Translations under genes and position numbers: made by a program
Part shown: piece by piece, positions 8,467 through 15,169 of the stretch
Numbering within the stretch: position 1 is the first letter of the stretch
How the letters are laid out: every line of letters begins with the position of its first letter
The notes under the pieces: model-generated
What the model saw: only the letters and a program-made list of their open reading frames with translations
Databases searched by the model: none
What the model was told of the DNA's origin: nothing
Assembly: GCA_028718375.1 (NCBI GenBank)
Contig: JAQULZ010000008.1
Location: 1-36,604 of the forward strand
Reading direction: 5' to 3'
DNA: 36,604 nucleotides
Origin: Victivallaceae bacterium
Lineage (GTDB): Bacteria; Verrucomicrobiota; Lentisphaeria; Victivallales; Victivallaceae

Positions 8467-8561
8467 AGGCCGCCACTAAAGCGGCCTCATACTGTTGACA
8501 AACCCCTTATTCCGAAAAATAAGGGGTTTGTCAACAGTATGCGGGAGCCGTTCGGCTCCCG
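8467..8561. repeat. Tandem palindromes including a 24-bp perfect-arm hairpin
   Basis: Three hairpins stand back to back. The first is AGGCCGC/GCGGCCT (8467-8473/8481-8487). The second has perfect 24-bp arms at 8488-8511 and 8518-8541 around the loop CCGAAA; its arms contain TGTTGACAAACCCC and its complement. The third is CGGGAGCC/GGCTCCCG (8542-8549/8554-8561). None is followed by a T-run, so it is not a textbook terminator, though position between convergent genes would allow transcription arrest. It could also be a repeat-element copy or part of a structured RNA. No open reading frame here looks real. Confidence 0.8.
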
Positions 8562-8583
8562 TTCTGAGAATAGGACTGCTGAA

Positions 8584-8979
8584 TTATTCTTCAGAATCCG
8601 ATGATTTTTCCTTTTCGACTACTGCACTGAATGACTTGACCGTAAGCCATAATTCAGTTTTCTTGCCGGTTTCACTTTCGTCGTCTTTCACTTCTTTCGT
8701 TTCGACCGTACCGGTTACGGTGACTTTTTTGTCTTCCATGTCCTTAGCCAATTTCTTGCCGTTTTCGTCCAGCACGATGTTATAGGCCACATCATCACTG
8801 GCGATTTTGGCGCTTGCTACCGCGTCATCTTCGTTTTTAGTGACGGACAGGGTTCCGGTAACCACTTTTTCTTCTGCTTTCACCGCCGCTGCCGCCGGAG
8901 CCGGATCAGCCGCAGTAACGACAGGAGTTAAGCAAAAAGCGGACGTAATAATCCCGGCAAAAAGAAATAAACATTTCAT
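8584..8979 (-). CDS. Small secreted protein, possible OB-fold
   Basis: The product is 131 aa with a clear Sec signal peptide (KCLFLFAGIITSAFCL, cleavage likely after TAA near residue 24). The mature part is short and highly charged, with strand-like blocks VVTGTLSVTK, AYNIVLDENGKKLAKDM, KKVTVTGTVETK and LWLTVKSFSAV. This pattern resembles small periplasmic OB-fold proteins. The tail is acidic (KEKSSDSEE). It lies 39 bases after the 28-residue peptide gene on the same strand and is likely co-transcribed from the -24/-12 promoter at 9172-9188. Function unknown. Confidence 0.75.
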   Translation of the reverse strand: MKCLFLFAGIITSAFCLTPVVTAADPAPAAAAVKAEEKVVTGTLSVTKNEDDAVASAKIASDDVAYNIVLDENGKKLAKDMEDKKVTVTGTVETKEVKDDESETGKKTELWLTVKSFSAVVEKEKSSDSEE

Positions 8980-9018
8980 GATTTATGATGTTCCTGAATT
9001 TAAACTTGTGAATCAAGC

Positions 9019-9105
9019 CTACCGCTTCGGGCTTCCGGTCTTCTTAGCTTTCGGATCAGCAGCCTTCTTGCATTTGTCGTCCTTTTTTCCCTTGTCACAT
9101 GCCAT
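9019..9105 (-). CDS. 28-residue Lys/Cys-containing peptide
   Basis: An ATG at 9105 sits seven bases after a perfect AAGGAGG and opens 28 codons, ending with TAG at 9021-9019. The peptide is hydrophilic and strongly basic: it begins MACDKGKKDDKCKKAADPK and ends SPKR, with two cysteines nine residues apart. The consensus ribosome site and a sigma-54-like promoter about 55 bases upstream argue for translation. The same frame remains open upstream to 9210, where a CTG with its own GGGAGG would give a 63-residue protein with one membrane helix. However, that start lies upstream of the predicted promoter. Not a family I recognise. Confidence 0.5.
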   Translation of the reverse strand: MACDKGKKDDKCKKAADPKAKKTGSPKR

Positions 9106-9171
9106 TTTCTGGCCTCCTTCGTTTGGTTTTTTGTTCTGCCGCCACCATGGCAACAGATATTGTGGAATAAC

Positions 9172-9188
9172 AGCATACGCCGTGCCAA
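9172..9188 (-). promoter_or_regulatory. Sigma-54 (-24/-12) promoter
   Basis: On the minus strand TTGGCACG (9188-9181), four bases, then ATGCT (9176-9172) match the consensus YTGGCACG-N4-TTGCW with one mismatch, and the invariant GG and GC are exactly 10 bases apart. Transcription would start near 9161 and enter the 28-residue peptide gene and then the secreted-protein gene. A sigma-54 activator gene lies divergently 200 bases away. Confidence 0.65.
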
Positions 9189-9248
9189 TCAATATAACTA
9201 TGATTTTCAGTTCAACGCCTCCCTGACCGGTTTCAGCATATTTCAGTC

Positions 9249-9320
9249 TTGTGAAGTAAAATTTCAGATAATGTGAATTATTTTTTCACAAATCAGCTTT
9301 TGTGAACTTTCATTTCACAA
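9249..9320. promoter_or_regulatory. Three copies of TTGTGAA-N7-TTCACAA (likely enhancer sites)
   Basis: Three 21-bp inverted repeats share the same 7-base spacer: 9249-9269 (right half degenerate, TTCAGAT), 9271-9291 (ATGTGAA/TTCACAA) and 9300-9320 (perfect core, extending to 10-bp arms at 9297-9323). Their centres lie about 98, 120 and 149 bases upstream of the predicted sigma-54 start, which is the usual enhancer range for sigma-54 activators. The third also covers the -35 region of the activator's own promoter, suggesting autoregulation. The likely binder is the Fis-type activator encoded at 9392. Confidence 0.65.
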
Positions 9321-9341
9321 AAGTTGGTGATATATTATAAT
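9314..9341 (+). promoter_or_regulatory. Promoter of the sigma-54 activator gene
   Basis: TTCACA (9314-9319), a 16-base spacer, then a perfect TATAAT (9336-9341). The -35 lies inside the third operator copy. Start near 9348, 44 bases before the chosen ATG at 9392. Confidence 0.5.
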
Positions 9342-9391
9342 TCTGTTGAAAATATTGATTCATGAATTCCAACCAAGGAGGAGAAAATACT

Positions 9392-10798
9392 ATGTCCAGC
9401 CGGGTAAAATTAGCCGTTTCGCAGGAAAAGCTGCATGAACTGCTGGTGGAGAATATCCGTCGTCAGGATTTGCTCCTGATTGATTCCGGGAAAGTGGAGA
9501 ACATCGAGCAGTTGCTGCATAATCCCGGCGATATTCTAATCATTACCGATGATAATATTCCGGCTCCGCCGCATGAGAGTCTGAAAACCCTGCTGCAATC
9601 CCCGGCGCCGCCGTCAATCATCGTGCTCAGCTCCGGAGATCCGGACGCCAGGATTGCAATGCTGGCGCTCGGCTGCGAAGCCGTATTGAGCCTCCGGGCT
9701 TCGGCCCATACCATCTCCCGGGCGGTGGACTCAATCGTAATGAAACACGTGCACCGGCAAAATGAGATTATTGACAGCCAACGGATGGCGGCAAAACCGA
9801 AACTGTCCGATTTCGTTTCCAGGAACAGTTCGATGCAGGTATTTCTGAATACGGTTAAAAAAGTCGTCAACTGTGATTCTTCCCTGCTTATCCTCGGCGA
9901 AACCGGGGTCGGCAAGGAACGCCTGGCCCTGGCGATCCACGGCGAAAACAAACGCAATAACTATCCTTTTATCGCAATTAATTGTGCGGCTCTGCCGGAA
10001 ACGCTGCTGGAGAGCGAGCTGTTCGGTCACGAAAAGGGAGCGTTTACAGGCGCGCTGAAAGCGCGGCGGGGCGCTTTCGAACAGGCTAACCGGGGCACTC
10101 TTTTCCTGGATGAGATCGGCGACATGCCGCTGCATCTCCAGAGCAAACTGCTGCGGGTGCTCCAGGAAAAACAGTTCCTCCGGATCGGCGGTGAAACCAT
10201 GATCAAAGTCGATGTGAGAATCATGGCGGCGACTAACCGCGATTTGGCTGAAGCCGTTCGGGAAGGTACGTTCCGCAAAGACCTGTTCTACCGTCTGAGC
10301 GTGATTTGCCTGACTATCCCTCCGTTGTCGGAAAGGCGCGAGGATATCGCCGAACTGGTGAGAAATTACATCGCTTACCTGGCTCCGCGGATCGGGGTCG
10401 AGGTGAACGGCATTGAGGACGCGGCGCTGAACGCATTGGTCAATTATAACTGGCCGGGAAATGTCCGCGAACTGATTAATGTGATCGAACGCGCCCTGCT
10501 GTTGTGCGAAGGCAAAACGATTACCCTTTCCGAACTGCCGGAGGATATATCCATGAAAACCCCCCATGGCGTTTCCGGGCGGCTGGCGGCGGAACTTACC
10601 GCCGCCGCAAAACCTGATTGGGTTGACGCCCCCTGGAAAGCCGTCCGGAATAAGATGATGGCGGCAGTTGAAAAAAAATATTTCACCCAATTACTGAAAC
10701 GGCATGAGGGAAAGGTCGCCGCCGCCGCCAAAACCGCGGGTATCTCGCCGCGGGCATTTTATCAGAAACTCAGCCGGCACTCGATAACCGGTACTTAA
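9392..10798 (+). CDS. Sigma-54-dependent Fis-family activator with receiver-like N-terminus
   Basis: The ATG at 9392 is preferred because of the AAGGAGG upstream of it; an in-frame ATG at 9362 has none. The 468-aa product has three parts. Residues 1-120 form a receiver-like fold (DILIITDDN, then IIVLSSGDPDARIAMLALGC) whose phosphorylation-site residues are not convincing, so it may be a pseudo-receiver. The AAA+ domain follows, with Walker A GETGVGKE at about 169-176, GAFTGA at 216-221, Walker B LFLDEIGDMP, and an R-finger region. A C-terminal Fis-type helix-turn-helix (AAAKTAGISPRAFYQKL) completes it. GAFTGA shows real contact with sigma-54. The divergent sigma-54 promoter and three repeated palindromes in between suggest it controls the peptide/secreted-protein genes at 8584-9105. 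Confidence 0.92.
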   Translation: MSSRVKLAVSQEKLHELLVENIRRQDLLLIDSGKVENIEQLLHNPGDILIITDDNIPAPPHESLKTLLQSPAPPSIIVLSSGDPDARIAMLALGCEAVLSLRASAHTISRAVDSIVMKHVHRQNEIIDSQRMAAKPKLSDFVSRNSSMQVFLNTVKKVVNCDSSLLILGETGVGKERLALAIHGENKRNNYPFIAINCAALPETLLESELFGHEKGAFTGALKARRGAFEQANRGTLFLDEIGDMPLHLQSKLLRVLQEKQFLRIGGETMIKVDVRIMAATNRDLAEAVREGTFRKDLFYRLSVICLTIPPLSERREDIAELVRNYIAYLAPRIGVEVNGIEDAALNALVNYNWPGNVRELINVIERALLLCEGKTITLSELPEDISMKTPHGVSGRLAAELTAAAKPDWVDAPWKAVRNKMMAAVEKKYFTQLLKRHEGKVAAAAKTAGISPRAFYQKLSRHSITGT

Positions 10799-10810
10799 GG
10801 ACTCTTTTTC

Positions 10811-10837
10811 ACCACGAAACACACGAAATACATGAAA
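10811..10837. repeat. Half copy of the CACGAAATA-unit dispersed repeat
   Basis: Three degenerate 9-bp units (ACCACGAAA, CACACGAAA, TACATGAAA) stand just after the activator stop codon. They match the left arms of the hairpin repeats at 17530 and 26872, but no inverted partner follows here. Confidence 0.7.
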
Positions 10838-10917
10838 GGCGGCAATAGTATTACCCGCAGCCGCGCTGATGCCGCCCGGGCAATCATGCACGCCCCGCTC
10901 AAAAAAGATTTTATCCC

Positions 10918-10948
10918 GGGCGACGGAGGCGACGCTCGTCCTTTTTTT
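10918..10948 (+). terminator. Possible terminator of the sigma-54 activator gene
   Basis: A short stem GGGCGA/TCGTCC (10918-10923/10936-10941, one G-T pair) is followed by seven T (10942-10948). It is 120 bases downstream of the stop, in the convergent gap to the LolA-like gene. The stem is short, so this is tentative. Confidence 0.4.
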
Positions 10949-10989
10949 CGCGCGGCAAACGTGCTAATGATTTTTTCAAGGTTTCTCAT

Positions 10990-11730
10990 TTAAAGTTTCA
11001 GGAATAAATTTTTCGGGACGATACCATGTTCCGGGACGCCCACTTCGGTTTTAGTGAAATTTATCCGGGTGCGCCAGCCGGGGCCGTACAATTCCAGTTG
11101 TTTGACGATACCGTAATTGTCCTGTTGTCTGAAGGAAGTCACTTCTAGGGTGCGGGACGGTTCGCCGGCCGGGATTGGGTGCCATTCGGCCTTGATCGGG
11201 CAATAATATTTTTTGCTGATCCAGACCCTGACCGTTGCTTCGCCGGCCGGAGATTTCAGTTCGAATACCCGGCAGTCAATCATTTTCGTCGTTTCCTCCG
11301 GCAGTTCCCGCACCAAATCCCAGTACAGGAAACTCATGGTCAAATCCTGGGGACGCAAGCCGAAATTTCCCAATATCGGGCTGGTTTTAGTTGCCTGATT
11401 CAGCGGGATGACCGAAGTTCCGTTCCGGCCCTGCGCAAAAGTCTGACCGACCATATAACCCTGTTGCCGGTTGACTGCCACCTGGGCCAGCGTCCGGTCG
11501 GGGTTGAACAGGATCGCCAGATAGAGCGCCGCCTTTACCGTTTTCCGGCCGCGCCGGCGGTGAATTACCTCGCCGTCCATGACCGCCCAGCGTTTCCGTC
11601 CGGCGGGATGGCGGGCGCGATAAAGAAAATCCGCGGCAGATAAATCCTCATCCGCCTCCGCGTGACCGGTGAACGGCAGCGCGGAACAGAAAACGCCGAC
11701 GGCCAACACCGGTAAAAATAATCTCGACAT
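10990..11730 (-). CDS. LolA-like outer-membrane lipoprotein-sorting family protein
   Basis: The product is 246 aa with an N-terminal signal peptide (LFLPVLAVGVFCSALPFTGHA). The body fits the LolA-like beta-sheet family seen in predicted outer-membrane lipoprotein-sorting proteins, with DLTMSFLYWDLVRELPEET, then CRVFELKSPAGEATVRVWIS, then PIKAEWHP. It would act in the periplasm, binding a lipid or lipoprotein, but a sorting role is not shown. The ATG follows the lon stop codon by two bases, so it is translated from the lon transcript, an unusual partner. No LolB or ABC component is nearby. Confidence 0.7.
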   Translation of the reverse strand: MSRLFLPVLAVGVFCSALPFTGHAEADEDLSAADFLYRARHPAGRKRWAVMDGEVIHRRRGRKTVKAALYLAILFNPDRTLAQVAVNRQQGYMVGQTFAQGRNGTSVIPLNQATKTSPILGNFGLRPQDLTMSFLYWDLVRELPEETTKMIDCRVFELKSPAGEATVRVWISKKYYCPIKAEWHPIPAGEPSRTLEVTSFRQQDNYGIVKQLELYGPGWRTRINFTKTEVGVPEHGIVPKNLFLKL

Positions 11731-11732
11731 GG

Positions 11733-14189
11733 TTATTTCCGAACTTTCCGGGCGGTTTTGCTGCGCGGAGAACCGGTAAAGACCAGCTTGAACGCCTCCC
11801 CGGCGTTCCGGACAAAATGGAACCGGAGTTTATCCTTGACTTTACCGGGAATATCCTCGAGGTCTTTTTCGTTCTCGAACGGCATAATGATGGTGTTAAT
11901 GCCTGAACGCAAGGCGGCGATCACTTTTTCCTTGATGCCGCCGACAGCGGTGACCTTACCGCGCAAAGTAATCTCCCCGGTCATCGCCAGCCGGGGTTTC
12001 ACCCTCCGGCCGGTCAGCAGCGAAACCAGGGAAACGATCATGGTAATGCCTGCGGACGGCCCGTCTTTCGGGGTCGCGCCGTCCGGGATATGAATGTGAA
12101 AATCGTTTTTATCGAAAACCGTCTGACTGATTTTCAGGGACTCGCCGTGGCTGCGGACGAAACTGAACGCGGCTTCCGCGCTTTCCTTCATGACGTTACC
12201 CAGCGAACCGGTCAGTTTCAGACCGCCTTTACCCGGCATCAGGGTAGTTTCGATCGGCAGGATACTGCCGCCGACGCTGGTCCAGGCCATCCCGGTGGCA
12301 ACGCCGATGTCGGAATATTTTTCCGCTTCGTCGAGGATAAATATCCGGTGTCCCAGATATTCCCGCACCAGTGTCGAATCCACTTTAATACATTTATTCC
12401 CTTCCAGGTTGTTGCGGACGATTTTGGTGGCGATCTTGCGGCAGACTTTGCCGATGGTGCGTTCAAGGTCGCGAACCCCCGCCTCGCGGGTATAATAATC
12501 GATGATTTCATCAATGGCGCTCATGGCAAAGGAAACCTGCCGGCTTTTCAGGCCGTTTTCCTTTAACTGCCGGGGCACCAGGTATTGCCGGGCAATTTGC
12601 TTTTTCTCGAAACCGGTATACCCGGGCAGGCGGATGATTTCCATCCGGTCGCGCAGAGCGGGAGGGATAGTGTCAAGAATGTTGGCGGTCGCGATGAATA
12701 ATACCGAACTTAAATCGAAGTCCAGTTCCAGATAATGATCGTTGAACGTCTTGTTCTGCTCCGGGTCGAGCACCTCCAGCAGCGCCGAGGCCGGATCACC
12801 GCGGTAATCGTTGCCCAGTTTGTCGATTTCGTCAAGCATGAAAACGGGATTGGCGGTACCGGCGCGTTTCAGGCCCTGGATGATCCGGCCGGGAAGAGCG
12901 CCGACGTAAGTACGCCGGTGTCCGCGGATTTCGGCCTCGTCGCGGACGCCGCCTAAGGACATCCGGACAAATTTACGCTGCATGGCGCGGGCAATAGACT
13001 GGCCCAGCGAAGTCTTGCCTACCCCGGGCGGCCCGACAAAGCACAGAATCGGGGCTTTGCGGTCGTTTTTAAGCTGTAAAACGGCGATGAATTCAAGGAT
13101 GCGCTCTTTGACGTCTTCTAGACCGTAATGGTCGTGATCCAGGATTTTCGCGGCCGCGCCGACGTCAAGCCGGTCTTCGGAATAAATCAGCCAGGGAACC
13201 GACACCAGCCAGTCGATATAGTTGAATGCGACATGGTATTCCGGGGAGGCCTGGGGAATCACGGCCAGCCGTTCCAGCTCCTTGCGCACCGTGGAAGCAA
13301 CGTTTTCGGGCATTTTCAGGGTTCCGAGTTTTTTCTCGATGGCGACCACGTCCGGAGTCTTGTTGTCTTCGCCGAGTTCGTGCTGAATGGTCTTGAGCTG
13401 TTCGCGCAGGAAGAATTCGCGCTGGGAGCGGCTCAGAGCATTATGTACCTGAGTCTGAATTTCGGAGCCGAGATGCAGGACCTCGACTTCCCGGTTCAGC
13501 AGAATCGTCAGGGTCTGCAACCGTTCGTGGAGCGTTTCCTGGGTCAGCAGGGATAATTTTTCAACGAAATCGATATTCAGCGTATCGGCGATCAGATCGA
13601 CCAGCCGGACATTGTCATCGAGATTGAGAATCGCAATCTTGAGTTCCTCGGGAAAGTTCGGTGAAAATGAGATTATCTTCTGAAACTGCTTGATCGCGTT
13701 CTTCAGCATAGCCGCAACTTCCAGCGACTCATCCGGTTTACTTTCAAACTCCTTGTAGATTACGCATTCTATCCCTTCGCACCCGGAATACGGTTTAACG
13801 TAGAGAATGCGCTTCAGGCCGCGTACCAGCACCCGTACCGTGCCGTCGGGGAAGTTAAGCATTTTGACAATCCGGACCAGAACGCCCATTCTGGTGATTT
13901 TTTTACCGTTGTGCGTGACGGTTTCGGCTTTAAATTCGATCGATTCGCCGGAAAGTTCTTTTTTCGGGGGCACTTCCGGGAAAATCGCGATCAGGCGGTT
14001 TTCACTGGTGCTTTTTTTGACCATTTTGACTTTTTGTTCGCCGTCGATGACCATCGGCGTCAAAGTATAGGGAAATACCAGCATCGACTGCAAAGTCAAA
14101 ATCGGAGCACAATTATCCGGAAGTTTATCCGATGAACTGAAGTTTTCGGATTTTACCGTGATAATTCCACCGTTACTGTTATTCGGCAT
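11733..14189 (-). CDS. lon: ATP-dependent Lon protease
   Basis: This 818-aa protein has the complete LonA architecture. The N-terminal substrate-binding domain covers residues 1 to about 310. The AAA+ domain has Walker A GPPGVGKTS, Walker B VFMLDEIDKL and the GGVRDEAEIRGHRRTYVGA pore-loop region. The C-terminal protease domain has the catalytic Ser in PKDGPSAGITM and the catalytic Lys in GGIKEKVIAAL. It degrades damaged and regulatory proteins in the cytoplasm. The start at 14189 has a strong AGGAGGG site. No known heat-shock promoter element was recognised in the 190-base upstream gap. It is followed immediately by the LolA-like gene. Confidence 0.98.
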   Translation of the reverse strand: MPNNSNGGIITVKSENFSSSDKLPDNCAPILTLQSMLVFPYTLTPMVIDGEQKVKMVKKSTSENRLIAIFPEVPPKKELSGESIEFKAETVTHNGKKITRMGVLVRIVKMLNFPDGTVRVLVRGLKRILYVKPYSGCEGIECVIYKEFESKPDESLEVAAMLKNAIKQFQKIISFSPNFPEELKIAILNLDDNVRLVDLIADTLNIDFVEKLSLLTQETLHERLQTLTILLNREVEVLHLGSEIQTQVHNALSRSQREFFLREQLKTIQHELGEDNKTPDVVAIEKKLGTLKMPENVASTVRKELERLAVIPQASPEYHVAFNYIDWLVSVPWLIYSEDRLDVGAAAKILDHDHYGLEDVKERILEFIAVLQLKNDRKAPILCFVGPPGVGKTSLGQSIARAMQRKFVRMSLGGVRDEAEIRGHRRTYVGALPGRIIQGLKRAGTANPVFMLDEIDKLGNDYRGDPASALLEVLDPEQNKTFNDHYLELDFDLSSVLFIATANILDTIPPALRDRMEIIRLPGYTGFEKKQIARQYLVPRQLKENGLKSRQVSFAMSAIDEIIDYYTREAGVRDLERTIGKVCRKIATKIVRNNLEGNKCIKVDSTLVREYLGHRIFILDEAEKYSDIGVATGMAWTSVGGSILPIETTLMPGKGGLKLTGSLGNVMKESAEAAFSFVRSHGESLKISQTVFDKNDFHIHIPDGATPKDGPSAGITMIVSLVSLLTGRRVKPRLAMTGEITLRGKVTAVGGIKEKVIAALRSGINTIIMPFENEKDLEDIPGKVKDKLRFHFVRNAGEAFKLVFTGSPRSKTARKVRK

Positions 14190-14379
14190 AAAATCTCCCT
14201 CCTGCGAAAATCATGCTCTGGGCGTTGTCGTTATTCAGGGCGAACTACGCAATTTACCGCTTTAAACAGTCAGCCGGATTTTCTCTCCCGGCCCGTTACT
14301 GCATAGTTTACATAACAAAGCGAAATAATGCAAATTGAATAAAGAAGGTCCTTTCCGGATTCCCGCCGGGCAAATCGGC

Positions 14380-14865
14380 TCACTGATTATTTTTATTATC
14401 CGGAATCCCGTTGCGCTGTTTCAGTAAACGCAGGATTTTGGAGGGGCGGGTGATATTGTCCAGTAATTCCCGGATCACTTCCGGATGCCGCAGTTTCCTT
14501 GAAATACTGCCGAGCAGCTGGAGGTATAATTCCTGGTTCTGATCCGGCGCGACGATAAATACGATCACCCTTATCGGCTGTTCATCCTGGCTTTCATAAT
14601 CTTCGATGGGATTTTTGCAGATACCGACCAGAATGACCGGTTCAGGAATGTCGTTTATCCGGATATGGGGCAGAGCCAGCGAAAATCCCACCCCGGTAGT
14701 CATCATTTTTTCCCGGTGCCAGGCCAGCCGCATGATGGTGTCACGGCTGAGCTTGGTTTGCTTGGCGGCGGCGGTAATCAGAGCGTTAAGAACTTCATAT
14801 TTGGTGGTGCCGTTTAAAATAAAAATGGACTCCTTGGTGATGAATTTCGTAAACGCGATTTTCAT
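14380..14865 (-). CDS. PTS fructose/nitrogen-type IIA protein (EIIA-Ntr-like)
   Basis: This 161-aa protein has the EIIA type-2 fold: an N-terminal FITKESIFILNGTTKYEVLNAL block, the phosphorylated His67 in GFSLALPHIRI, and VIVFIVAPDQNQELYLQLLGSI. It accepts phosphate from HPr/NPr. Because it is a free-standing IIA with no IIB or IIC beside it, a regulatory role (as PtsN in nitrogen or potassium control) is more likely than sugar import. In proteobacteria ptsN is linked to rpoN; here two sigma-54 activators are in the window but rpoN is not. It is separated from lon by 190 bases with no clear terminator. Confidence 0.88.
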   Translation of the reverse strand: MKIAFTKFITKESIFILNGTTKYEVLNALITAAAKQTKLSRDTIMRLAWHREKMMTTGVGFSLALPHIRINDIPEPVILVGICKNPIEDYESQDEQPIRVIVFIVAPDQNQELYLQLLGSISRKLRHPEVIRELLDNITRPSKILRLLKQRNGIPDNKNNQ

Positions 14866-15100
14866 TATTTTTCCAGTCTCCTGTTACTGATATTATCTGC
14901 GAAAACGCCTGATATGGTGAAATCGTTCAAGCTGAACTTTGAGTTACACTACACCTTGCATGTAGAAAAATACAGACATCAAAGTTTAATATTATATCAC
15001 AATAATCAGAAGTCAATAAGAAAACAGTAAAATTAAGTAATTTAAAAACAATGTTAATCGGCGGATCCGGAGAAAAGACCGGTAATTTATAAAAAATCTA

Positions 15101-15129
15101 TTGCTAATCTGTTTTTGAGGTTTTATATT
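15101..15129 (+). promoter_or_regulatory. Sigma-70-like promoter of the kinase gene
   Basis: TTGCTA (15101-15106), 17 bases, TATATT (15124-15129), with a start near 15136 and a 33-base leader. The rest of the 14866-15169 gap is AT-rich and shows only weak inverted repeats, CTACA/TGTAG near 14952-14967 and GTTCA/TGAAC near 14926-14938. I see no gene in it. Confidence 0.5.
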
Positions 15130-15169
15130 TAATCCCGGAGTGAAAGTCCGCCGCAATTAAAGGAGTTTT

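Noticed and set aside
8488-8541. Integron attC-type site
   Set aside because: The perfect 24-bp arms lack the GTTRRRY/RYYYAAC core and the bulged bases of attC sites.
9000-9188. 62-codon minus-strand frame
   Set aside because: Lacks a ribosome site; the neighbouring frame with perfect AAGGAGG and ATG at 9105 is the better reading.
9731-10690. 319-codon minus-strand frame
   Set aside because: Antisense shadow of the sigma-54 activator AAA+ domain.
10795-10989. 64-codon minus-strand frame after the sigma-54 activator
   Set aside because: Runs through the dispersed repeat and a probable terminator, and shows no protein-like features.
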